From JAGWRI01 sp035700805 (GTDB lineage: Bacteria > Gemmatimonadota > Gemmatimonadetes > Gemmatimonadales > Gemmatimonadaceae): 64,000 bases of DNA. This document shows positions 8,452 to 16,386 of this stretch, piece by piece. The translations under genes were made by a program, and so were the position numbers. Each line of letters opens with the position of its first letter. Position 1 is the first letter of the stretch. The DNA is taken from NCBI GenBank assembly GCA_035700805.1, contig DASSOG010000026.1, forward strand, positions 1 to 64,000. Reading direction: 5' to 3'. The notes under the pieces were generated by a model, which did no database searches, was not told the origin of the DNA, and was given only the letters and a program-made list of their open reading frames with translations.

Positions 8452-10343
8452 CCGATCATACCCGCACCATCGGCGACGTTGACCTCTATCTCTTCAACGA
8501 GGGCACGCACCACCGACTCTGGGACTTGCTCGGTGCGCACCCACGCACCATTGACGGCGTGCGGGGCACCGCGTTCGCGGTCTGGGCGCCCAATGCGGAT
8601 CGCGTCAGCGTGGTGGGCGATTTCTGTGCCTGGGACGGCGATCGCCACGTCATGCATCCCGTCCAGTCGTCGGGGCTTCACGAGTTGTTCATCCCGGGCG
8701 TCGAGCCAGGCGCGCTGTACAAATACGAGATCCGTACTCAACAGGGGCACCTGCTGCTCAAGACGGATCCGATGGCGCAGTCCATGGAACTCGCGCCGGG
8801 CACGGCGGCCCGCGTGTACGAGTCGGCCTTTACCTGGAATGACGCCGCGTGGCTGAGCGCCCGCCGGAAGACGCCGCACGCGCGTCGGCCGATCCATACA
8901 TACGAGGTGCACCTCGGCTCGTGGCAGCGGGTGCCGGAGGACGGCAACCGCTGGCTGACGTATCGCGAGCTCGCGCCGCGACTCGTGGCGCACGCCAGGC
9001 ACTTCGGGTTCACGCACCTGGAACTGATGCCGATTGCCGAGCACCCGTTCACCGGTTCGTGGGGCTACCAGGTGACCGGCTACTACGCCCCCACCGCGCG
9101 GTACGGCACGCCCGACGACTTCCGCTTTTTTGTGGACTACTGTCACCAGCACGGCATCGGCGTCATCATCGACTGGGTACCCGCGCACTTTCCCAAGGAT
9201 GCGTTCGCGCTGGCGCACTTTGACGGTACGGCACTGTACGAGCACGAGGATCCCAGGCTCGGCGAACATCCCGACTGGGGCACGCTGGTGTTCAACTTTG
9301 GCCGATACGAGGTGCGGAACTTCCTGGTTGCCAACGCGCTGTACTGGCTGGACGAGTTCCACGTGGACGGGCTGCGCGTCGATGCCGTTGCGTCGATGCT
9401 CTACCTGGACTACAGCCGCAAGGCCGGTGAGTGGTTGCCCAACGTGTACGGCGGCCGTGAGAACCTCGGTGCCGTGGATTTCCTGCGTACCGTGAATGAC
9501 GCCGTGCATGCGATATACCCGGGCTGTCTCACCATCGCCGAGGAGAGCACGGCGTGGCCGGGCGTGACGCGCCGCACGGCCGAGGGCGGGCTGGGTTTCA
9601 GCTTCAAGTGGAACATGGGCTGGATGCACGACACGCTTGAGTACATGCGGCAGGATCCGATCCACCGCCGCTACCATCAGGACGAACTCAGCTTCGCGAT
9701 GGTGTACGAGTATTCCGAACGGTTCGTGATGCCGCTGTCGCACGACGAAGTGGTGCACGGCAAGGGTTCCTTGTACAACAAGATGCCCGGCGATCGCTGG
9801 CAGAAGCTGGCCAACCTGCGGTTGCTGCTGGCCTATCAGTGTGCGCGTCCGGGCAAGCAGTTGGTGTTCATGGGCACCGAGCTGGCGCAGGAGCGCGAGT
9901 GGAATCACGACACCAGCCTGGACTGGCACCTGGCCGGCGAACCGGACCGTGCCGCGTTCGGCCGGTTTGTGGCAGCGCTCGGGCATCTGTACGTCGAGAC
10001 GCCGGCGCTCTGGGAGCGCGATCCGGACCCTGAGGGATTCGCGTGGATCGACGCGGCCGACCGCGAGAATTCCGTGTTCGCGTTTGTCCGCCGGACCGAC
10101 GACGACCACCGCATCGTGGTGCTCAATTGCACGCCGGTTCCGCGACACGATTATCGCATTGGCGCGCCGGCGGCTGGCCGGTATCGCGTGGAGATGAATA
10201 CCGACGCCCGGGAATTCGGCGGCAGCGGCGCGGGGTCGTTCGGGACGGTCGAAACCGAAGCTGCCGGGTGCCATGGCCATCCCCAATCCCTGCGCCTGGT
10301 GCTGCCTCCGCTGGGCGTACTGATCCTGGCGCCGGAGCAGTAA
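8448..10343 (+). CDS. glgB: 1,4-alpha-glucan branching enzyme GlgB
   Basis: A 631-residue GH13 enzyme that cuts an alpha-1,4 chain and rejoins it through an alpha-1,6 bond. An N-terminal CBM48 domain (TAFAVWAPNADRVSVVGDF) precedes the barrel. The catalytic triad is D312 in GLRVDAVASMLYLDY, E365 in TIAEEST and D433 in LSHDEVVHGKGS; the spacings 53 and 121 residues equal those I recall for E. coli GlgB (D405, E458, D526). The ATG overlaps the glgX stop, and no clear ribosome site precedes it, so coupling to glgX translation is likely. As the last gene of the operon it completes a trehalose to maltose-1-phosphate to branched glucan route. It converges on the Mg2+ ATPase gene, 30 bases away, with no clear terminator between. 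Confidence 0.95.
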   Translation: MTDHTRTIGDVDLYLFNEGTHHRLWDLLGAHPRTIDGVRGTAFAVWAPNADRVSVVGDFCAWDGDRHVMHPVQSSGLHELFIPGVEPGALYKYEIRTQQGHLLLKTDPMAQSMELAPGTAARVYESAFTWNDAAWLSARRKTPHARRPIHTYEVHLGSWQRVPEDGNRWLTYRELAPRLVAHARHFGFTHLELMPIAEHPFTGSWGYQVTGYYAPTARYGTPDDFRFFVDYCHQHGIGVIIDWVPAHFPKDAFALAHFDGTALYEHEDPRLGEHPDWGTLVFNFGRYEVRNFLVANALYWLDEFHVDGLRVDAVASMLYLDYSRKAGEWLPNVYGGRENLGAVDFLRTVNDAVHAIYPGCLTIAEESTAWPGVTRRTAEGGLGFSFKWNMGWMHDTLEYMRQDPIHRRYHQDELSFAMVYEYSERFVMPLSHDEVVHGKGSLYNKMPGDRWQKLANLRLLLAYQCARPGKQLVFMGTELAQEREWNHDTSLDWHLAGEPDRAAFGRFVAALGHLYVETPALWERDPDPEGFAWIDAADRENSVFAFVRRTDDDHRIVVLNCTPVPRHDYRIGAPAAGRYRVEMNTDAREFGGSGAGSFGTVETEAAGCHGHPQSLRLVLPPLGVLILAPEQ

Positions 10344-10373
10344 GCCGCACAGCGCGGGCGCGTCCCTGCCAGG

Positions 10374-13148
10374 TCACTGCCAGCCGAAGCGGCGAATGTA
10401 GTACCGCTTCATCAGTGAGGTCAGCAGGACGTAGCCCAGCAGGATCCCGGCGAGCCACACGAAGTAGGGCGAGGGCAGCGGCTGCAGCCTGAAGTAGCCG
10501 GCCATCGGCCCCATCGGCAGGAACACGCCGATGGCCATGATCAGCACGGTCATGACGAGCAGCGGCCAGGCGGCGCGGCTCTCAATGAAGGGAATCCTGG
10601 GCGTGCGGATCATGTGCACGATCAGTGTCTGCGTCAGCAGCCCCACGACGAACCAGCCCGACTGGAACAGCGCCTGGTCATCAACGGTGTTGGCCTTGAA
10701 CACATACCACATCACGATGAACGTGACGATGTCGAAAATCGAGCTGAGCGGCCCGAAGAAGATCATGAAGCGGCCGAGTCCCTTCGGGTTCCAGGTGAGT
10801 GGCTGGTTGACGAGCTCCGCATCCACGTGGTCGAGCGGAATGACAACCTGGGAGACATCGTAGAGCAGGTTCTGCACCAGCAGCTGCAGCGGCAGCATGG
10901 GCAGGAAGGGGAGGAACACGCTCGCGACCAGCACCGAGAAGACGTTGCCGAAGTTGGAGCTGGCGGCCATGCGGATGTATTTCAGCATGTTGCTGAAGGA
11001 TTTGCGGCCCTCGATCACGCCTTCCTCCAGCACCATCAGGCTGCGGTCAAGGAGGATGATGTCGGCCGCCTCCTTGGCGATGTCCACCGCGTTGTTGACT
11101 GAAATGCCGATGTCGGCGGCCCGCAGCGCCGGCGCGTCGTTGATGCCATCGCCCATGAAGCCGACGACGTGACCGTTGCCACGCAGGCTGATCACGATGC
11201 GCTCCTTGTTGAGCGGCGAGAGCTTGGCAAAGATCGTATGGCGCTCGACCGCGTCAGCGAGCTCCCGGTCGTCCATGGCATCGACCTGCGCGCCGAGCAG
11301 CAGGCCCTCGACCTCGAGCCCGACCTGGCGGCAGATCTCCACCGTGACCAGTTCATTGTCGCCGGTCAGCACCTTGACCGTGACGCCGTGCGCCGCGAGC
11401 GCGGCGAGCCCTGGCGCGGCCGATTCCTTGGGCGGATCCAGGAAGGCGATGTAGCCGACCAGGGTCAGGTCGGACTCGTCCGCCCTCGAATACACGCGCT
11501 GGTCCGGCGGGAGCTCCTTGACGGCGACCGCCACCACCCGCAGACCCTCGCCATTCAACCGCCCGGTGACCTGCTGCAGGCGGACCCGGGCGCTGGCGTC
11601 GAGCGGGTGGAGCTTGCCATCGTATCTAACCGACGTACAGACGTCGAGCACTTCCTCGACGGCTCCCTTGCAGATCAGTTCATGGTGGTGCTCGCGCTCG
11701 GACACCACGACCGACATGCGGCGGCGCTCGAAGTCGAAGGGGATCTCGTCGATCTTCCGGTAGTTCTGGGCCAGCTTCATCTCGGTGTTCAGCTCGACGT
11801 GCTCAAGCACGGCACGATCCAGCAGGTTCTTCAGGCCGGTCTGGTAGTGGCTGTTGAGATAGGCGAAGCCCAGCACTTCGTCCGATTCCCGGCCCAGCAC
11901 GTCGGTGTGGCGGGCGAGGGCAATCTTGTCCTGCGTCAGCGTGCCGGTCTTGTCGGTACACAGCAGGTTCATGGCGCCAAAGCTCTGGATTGCGTCGAGC
12001 CGCTTGACGATCACGTTCTGGCGCGACAGCACGACCGCGCCGCGGGCCAGCGTGGAGGTGACGATCATCGGCAGCATCTCGGGCGTCAGTCCGACCGCCA
12101 CCGACAGGGCGAACAGGAATGCCTCGGTCCAGTCGCCCTTGGTGAATCCGTTGATCAGCAGGACCAGCGGCACCATCACCAGGACGAACCGGATCAGCAG
12201 CCAGCTCACCCGGTTGACGCCGCGCTGGAACTCGTTGGTTTCGGCCGCGTCGCTGGTGCGCGTCACGCGGGTGGCCAGCGTGCCAAAGTACGTGCTGTTG
12301 CCGGTGGACAGCACGACCGCGCTGGCGGCCCCCGAGATGACGTTGGTGCCCATGAATACGAGATTAGCCATATCCAGCGCGGAGCGGGATTCGGATCGCG
12401 CCGCGGCAAATTTCTCCACCGGCAGCGACTCGCCAGTCATCGCGGACTGCCCGACAAACAGGTCGGTGGCGGTCATGATGCGGCAGTCCGCCGGAATCAT
12501 GTCGCCGGCGGACAGCACCACGATGTCGCCGGGCACCAGGTGCTTGATCGGGACTTCGACCGGACTCGGGGGCATCGGTCCGGACTCGGCCCCGCTCCCG
12601 GGGGCGACTTCCTCGGCACGCCGCCTCACGCTGGCGGTGTTGGTGACCTGTTCCCTGAGCGCGAGCGCGGCGCGGCTGGAACGCCGCTCCTGGACAAAGC
12701 GCATCAGCGTGGCCACGAGCACCATGATCACGATCACGACCGCCGCCTGCCGGTCGTCGGTGAAGTAGGACACCAGCGCGAGCAGGGTCAGCAGCAGGTT
12801 GAACGGATTGTTATAGCTCAACCAGAGGTGCCGCCACCAAGGCACGGGCCGTTCGTGCTCGACTTCGTTGAGGCCGTGCTGTTCGCGCAGCAGCTCGGCC
12901 TCCGCCTCGCTGAGGCCCTGCGGCGACGTACCGAGCCGCGTGAGCAGCTCCGCCAGGTCGCCGGTTGCCTGCTCGACCAGCGCGCGATTCAGCGTACTGG
13001 AAGGCCGGTCGGTCCGCTGGTCCCGTGGCAGCGAATCGAGGATGATCCCGCGGCGGATCAGGCTGCTGCTTCGTCGCGCGGCCATGAATCGGCCGAAGTA
13101 GTGGCGGAGGAAGTTCATGCGGCGGGGCCGGGCGTCACGTGGAGGCAT
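10374..13148 (-). CDS. mgtA: Mg2+-importing P-type ATPase MgtA/MgtB
   Basis: A 924-residue P3B-type ATPase that brings Mg2+ into the cell. The phosphorylated aspartate is D399 in LLCTDKTGTLTQDK. Other blocks are TGES (actuator), MLPMIVTSTLARGAV, TGDNELV, VGFMGDGINDAPALRAADI and the C-terminal RRFGWQ, which closely follow E. coli MgtA along the whole length. Cation-site helices lie at about residues 100-155, 290-365 and 700-915. The first ATG (13148) is used; ATG at 13118 (MNFLRHYFGR) is equally possible because neither has a good ribosome site. It lies 63 bases after the mscS gene in the same direction, so the two are probably cotranscribed. That space is too short for the long Mg2+-sensing leader known from enterobacterial mgtA. 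Confidence 0.95.
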   Translation of the reverse strand: MPPRDARPRRMNFLRHYFGRFMAARRSSSLIRRGIILDSLPRDQRTDRPSSTLNRALVEQATGDLAELLTRLGTSPQGLSEAEAELLREQHGLNEVEHERPVPWWRHLWLSYNNPFNLLLTLLALVSYFTDDRQAAVVIVIMVLVATLMRFVQERRSSRAALALREQVTNTASVRRRAEEVAPGSGAESGPMPPSPVEVPIKHLVPGDIVVLSAGDMIPADCRIMTATDLFVGQSAMTGESLPVEKFAAARSESRSALDMANLVFMGTNVISGAASAVVLSTGNSTYFGTLATRVTRTSDAAETNEFQRGVNRVSWLLIRFVLVMVPLVLLINGFTKGDWTEAFLFALSVAVGLTPEMLPMIVTSTLARGAVVLSRQNVIVKRLDAIQSFGAMNLLCTDKTGTLTQDKIALARHTDVLGRESDEVLGFAYLNSHYQTGLKNLLDRAVLEHVELNTEMKLAQNYRKIDEIPFDFERRRMSVVVSEREHHHELICKGAVEEVLDVCTSVRYDGKLHPLDASARVRLQQVTGRLNGEGLRVVAVAVKELPPDQRVYSRADESDLTLVGYIAFLDPPKESAAPGLAALAAHGVTVKVLTGDNELVTVEICRQVGLEVEGLLLGAQVDAMDDRELADAVERHTIFAKLSPLNKERIVISLRGNGHVVGFMGDGINDAPALRAADIGISVNNAVDIAKEAADIILLDRSLMVLEEGVIEGRKSFSNMLKYIRMAASSNFGNVFSVLVASVFLPFLPMLPLQLLVQNLLYDVSQVVIPLDHVDAELVNQPLTWNPKGLGRFMIFFGPLSSIFDIVTFIVMWYVFKANTVDDQALFQSGWFVVGLLTQTLIVHMIRTPRIPFIESRAAWPLLVMTVLIMAIGVFLPMGPMAGYFRLQPLPSPYFVWLAGILLGYVLLTSLMKRYYIRRFGWQ

Positions 13149-13211
13149 AAATCGTTGCAGGGTGGTTCCCGTGATCGGGCGGCCGCCGTTGAGGGTGCCT
13201 GGGTCAGTGGA

Positions 13212-14129
13212 TCAGGGCGGATCCAGCCTGGTGCGAACGCTCAGCGGCGGCGCGCCGACAAGCTCAAACGTGGCGGAGGCGAGCTGGACTTGGCCGCCGG
13301 AGGCGTCCACGGCATCCATGATTCCGTTGAACAGCGCGTCCTTCACGCTGCGCCGCCGCCGGTAATCCACCACGTAGCGCAGGGTGTACTGCAGCCAGTT
13401 GTCGGTGGCCACGAGGGAAATGATCGGTGCCACGGCGGCGTTCTCAATTCGATATTTCTGTACCATGCCGACCCACGCCGCGGCCGCCGTAGTCGTGTAT
13501 TCGCCCACCACACGGTCCGCCACCGACTGGATGATGGCCCGGGCCCGGGCCCGGTCGCTGCCGAAACGGACTGGCAGGCGAATTTCATCCCAGAGAAAGG
13601 GAAAGTCGCCGGAATAGTTGAAGACGGGCGACTTGAAGACAAAGCTGTTGGCCACGCGCACAATCCGGCCGTTGTAAAGGTCGCCGTCCACCCATTCGCC
13701 CAGCTCCATCAGCGTTGTCCGAAGCACGCCGATGTCAATGACGTCGCCCTTGATGCCGCCGAGCTGCACGCGGTCCCCGGGCTGGTAAAAATTGGAGAAG
13801 GTGAGGGCAAGCCACCCCGCAATGCTGGCAATCACTTCCTGCAATGCAAAGGCGATGCCGGCGCCGGCCACACCGAACGCGACCGTAAGCCCGCCCAGCT
13901 TGTCGCTGAACAGCGCGGCCAGGAACAGGAACGTCACCACGTAGCCGCCGAACGCGACCGCCTTGCGGACGCGGTAACGGGTGTCGCCGGCATCGATCCG
14001 GGACACGAGCGCGCGCTGCGCGGCGCGGACCAGCACCATGATCACCAGCAGGCCGAAGACGCTCGCCACCAGACGGCCGATGTTGGCGTCGAAGAGCCAT
14101 GCCGTCAACTGGGCTTGCATGCCGGTCAT
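13212..14129 (-). CDS. small-conductance mechanosensitive channel, MscS family
   Basis: A 305-residue inner-membrane channel that opens on membrane tension and lets solutes out on osmotic downshock. Three hydrophobic segments occupy roughly residues 15-40, 55-80 and 85-120; the last is the pore-lining helix region (LGGLTVAFGVAGAGIAFALQ), followed by the MscS beta domain with YQPGDRVQLGGIKGDVIDIG and VRVANSFVFKSPVFNY. ATG at 14129 is taken as start; a GTG immediately before it is an alternative. The length is near that of plain MscS, with no extra sensor domains. It is upstream of and in line with the Mg2+ ATPase gene, suggesting a shared role in ion and osmotic balance, which is an inference. 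It is divergent from the aminotransferase gene at 14224. Confidence 0.9.
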   Translation of the reverse strand: MTGMQAQLTAWLFDANIGRLVASVFGLLVIMVLVRAAQRALVSRIDAGDTRYRVRKAVAFGGYVVTFLFLAALFSDKLGGLTVAFGVAGAGIAFALQEVIASIAGWLALTFSNFYQPGDRVQLGGIKGDVIDIGVLRTTLMELGEWVDGDLYNGRIVRVANSFVFKSPVFNYSGDFPFLWDEIRLPVRFGSDRARARAIIQSVADRVVGEYTTTAAAAWVGMVQKYRIENAAVAPIISLVATDNWLQYTLRYVVDYRRRRSVKDALFNGIMDAVDASGGQVQLASATFELVGAPPLSVRTRLDPP

Positions 14130-14223
14130 CACCCCAATCTGCCCGCTCCCGGCCCGGAGGGGAAGTCAGGTCGTATGTTTCAGTCGCCCCTTCACGCCCG
14201 TGCAAACCCCGAGGCCAGCACCC

Positions 14224-15372
14224 ATGAGCATTGAACCGTTCCGCATGGAGCGCATGCAGTCCACGTGGGAGAACATCGTCGATTACGATATGAGCGAGTC
14301 CGGCATTCGCGCGGTGACGCTGCGGGAGATGGCAGCACTCGGCTTCGACCTCGAGGAGATGCTCGACACGCCGCTGGGCTACAGCCAGTCGAACGGCACG
14401 GTTGCCTTGCGAGAGCGGCTGGCCGCGCTATATCCGGGCGCCACGGTGGACCATATCGAGGTCACCAACGGCACCTCCGAGGCCAACTACCTCCTCGCGC
14501 TGAGTCAGTTGCGGGCCGGCGACCACCTTGCCATGGAGATCCCGAATTACATGCAGCTCTGGGGCGTGCCACGCAGCGTCGGTGCCGACGTGGATGTCTT
14601 TCACCTGCGCCCGCATGACGGCGCGCGCTGGCAGGTAGACTGGGATGAGTTCGAGCGCGCGGTGACCCCCGCCACGAAACTCGTGTACGTGACAAACCCC
14701 AACAATCCCACCGGCTCCGTGCTTGACGCGACCGCGATGCGCCGCATCGTGGATCGCTGTGAGGAGACCGGCGCCTACCTGGTTGCCGATGAGGTCTATC
14801 AGGGCGCGGAACTCTCGGGTCCCATCACGCCAAGCTTCTGGGGTATGAGCGATCGCGTAATCGTGACGAGCGGATTGTCCAAGGCGTACGGAATCCCCGG
14901 TGTCCGGATTGGCTGGATCGTCGCCCCGCCGGCGGTAGTAGCCGAGTGCTGGGGCCAGCACGACTATCTCACGATCGGGCCGAGCAAGCTCTCGGATGCG
15001 GTTGCCCGCACGGCGGTGGAGCCGCGCGTGCGCGAACATCTCTACGGCCGCACCCGCGCCATCCTGAACGAGAATCAGCCGGTGATGGATGCATGGGTGG
15101 CCTCCTTCCAGGGCTTTCTCTCGTTCATCCGCCCCACGGCGGCCGCGATGTCCTTTATCCGCTACTCGGCGGACCAGGCAAGCGAGGCGTTCGCGGACTG
15201 GCTGCGCGCGAACCAGGCCACCCTGGTGGTACCCGGGAGCCACCTTGGCATGGAGGGTCACCTGCGCATCTGGACCGGCGGCCGGCCGGACTACCTGCGG
15301 GAGGGGCTGCGCCGCATTGGCGTGGGACTGAAGGCCCTGCGCGACGGCGAGCTGGCCGCCACCAGTGCCTGA
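14224..15372 (+). CDS. PLP-dependent aminotransferase, class I/II fold
   Basis: A 382-residue fold-type I enzyme of the aspartate aminotransferase superfamily. The Schiff-base lysine is K220 in TSGLSKAYGIPGVRIGW; other hallmarks are TNGTSEANYLLA (phosphate binding), the NPNNPTG motif after LVYVT, VADEVYQG (the Asp that contacts the pyridine nitrogen) and LRIWTGGRPDYL near the end (the Arg for substrate carboxylate). The start MSIEPFRMERMQS is used because conserved sequence follows it at once. The substrate cannot be read from the sequence. It is followed 4 bases later by an ornithine-cyclodeaminase-family gene, and the convergent neighbour is an ALDH7-type dehydrogenase; this grouping hints at lysine or ornithine-type amino-acid metabolism, which remains inference. 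Confidence 0.88.
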   Translation: MSIEPFRMERMQSTWENIVDYDMSESGIRAVTLREMAALGFDLEEMLDTPLGYSQSNGTVALRERLAALYPGATVDHIEVTNGTSEANYLLALSQLRAGDHLAMEIPNYMQLWGVPRSVGADVDVFHLRPHDGARWQVDWDEFERAVTPATKLVYVTNPNNPTGSVLDATAMRRIVDRCEETGAYLVADEVYQGAELSGPITPSFWGMSDRVIVTSGLSKAYGIPGVRIGWIVAPPAVVAECWGQHDYLTIGPSKLSDAVARTAVEPRVREHLYGRTRAILNENQPVMDAWVASFQGFLSFIRPTAAAMSFIRYSADQASEAFADWLRANQATLVVPGSHLGMEGHLRIWTGGRPDYLREGLRRIGVGLKALRDGELAATSA

Positions 15373-15376
15373 GGCA

Positions 15377-16345
15377 ATGCCGTCCTTTCATTATACCGAC
15401 CCTCATATTGTCCATCTGGATGCGATCAAGCGCGCCGTGGATGTCCCGCGCCTGATTGATGAACTCGCCGAGGGGTTTGTCGCGTATTCCTCGGGGCGAG
15501 CGGTGGTCCCACCGGTGGCGCACCTGGGCTTTGACGAACCGCGTGGGGATGTGCACATCAAGTACGGGTACCTGCAGGACGACGACGTCTTCGTCATCAA
15601 GGTTGCTGGTGGCTTTGACGGCAACGCCGCGCTGGGATTGCCGCCTGGCGATGGACTGATGCTGGTGTTCGACCGGCGGACGGGAATGGTGAAGGCCATC
15701 CTGCTGGATCACGGCTACCTCACCGACTTGAGGACCGCCGCCGCCGGCGCCGTAGTCGCGCGCGCGCTGGCGCCGCGCGCGGTGCGCCGCATAGGAATCA
15801 TCGGGACCGGCGTCCAGGGCCACCTGCAGCTCGACCTGCTGCGCGGCGTCACCGACTGCCGGAGCGCCATGGTGTACGGGCGTGACGAGCGTCGCGCCGC
15901 CCGATACGTGCGTGACATGGCGGAGCTCGGTTTCGACGTGACCATCGCGGCCGATGCCGATTCGCTGGCTGCCGAGTGCGACCTCATCGTCACGACCACC
16001 ACGGCCCGGGCGCCGCTCTTTCGTGCCGAAAGCGTGAAAGCGGGTACGCACGTCTCCGCCTTCGGGGCCGACTCCCCGGGCAAGCAGGAGCTCGACCCGG
16101 TGCTGATGGGGAGGGCGGACGTCGTGGTGGTGGACAGCCTCTCGCAGGCCTCACATCACGGCGACCTGGTGCACGCACTCCAGGCGGGTCTCGTGACCGC
16201 GGGGAGTGTTCGCGAGCTCGGGGATGTCATCCGCGATCCGTCGCTTGGCCGGACCGCGGATGACCAGGTGACGGTGTGCGACCTGACCGGCGTCGCGGTT
16301 CAGGATATTGTCGTGGCCAGGCATGTGCTGACCCAAATTTCCTGA
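15377..16345 (+). CDS. ornithine cyclodeaminase / mu-crystallin family NAD(P)-dependent enzyme
   Basis: A 322-residue Rossmann enzyme. The dinucleotide-binding loop is IGIIGTGVQGHLQLDLL near residue 135, and the substrate-binding region includes VHIKYGYLQDD, KVAGGFDGNAALGLP and GLMLVFDRRTG. Family members include ornithine cyclodeaminase, alanine dehydrogenase of the mu-crystallin type and ketimine (delta-1-piperideine-2-carboxylate) reductase; the sequence alone does not choose among them. ATG at 15377 is preferred, 4 bases after the aminotransferase stop; a GTG at 15365 overlapping that gene is possible. The gene shares a transcript with the aminotransferase. If it acts as a ketimine reductase it could reduce the cyclised product of a lysine or ornithine transamination; that is a hypothesis. 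Confidence 0.85.
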   Translation: MPSFHYTDPHIVHLDAIKRAVDVPRLIDELAEGFVAYSSGRAVVPPVAHLGFDEPRGDVHIKYGYLQDDDVFVIKVAGGFDGNAALGLPPGDGLMLVFDRRTGMVKAILLDHGYLTDLRTAAAGAVVARALAPRAVRRIGIIGTGVQGHLQLDLLRGVTDCRSAMVYGRDERRAARYVRDMAELGFDVTIAADADSLAAECDLIVTTTTARAPLFRAESVKAGTHVSAFGADSPGKQELDPVLMGRADVVVVDSLSQASHHGDLVHALQAGLVTAGSVRELGDVIRDPSLGRTADDQVTVCDLTGVAVQDIVVARHVLTQIS

Positions 16346-16350
16346 GCGCT

Positions 16351-16376
16351 CGGCGGGATTGGGATTCCGCCCGCCG
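16351..16376. terminator. possible bidirectional terminator hairpin
   Basis: Arms CGGCGGG (16351-16357) and CCCGCCG (16370-16376) can pair over a 12-base loop, between two convergent genes that end at 16345 (plus) and 16387 (minus). There is no run of T on either side, so intrinsic termination would be weak; the position is the main support. Confidence 0.35.
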
Positions 16377-16386
16377 CCGGAACCCC

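Noticed and set aside
11169..14234. Open frame of about 1000 codons on the plus strand opposite the Mg2+ ATPase and MscS genes
   Set aside because: It spans two well-supported antisense genes and the gap between them; its product is low-complexity with many His/Gln/Arg and no family similarity.
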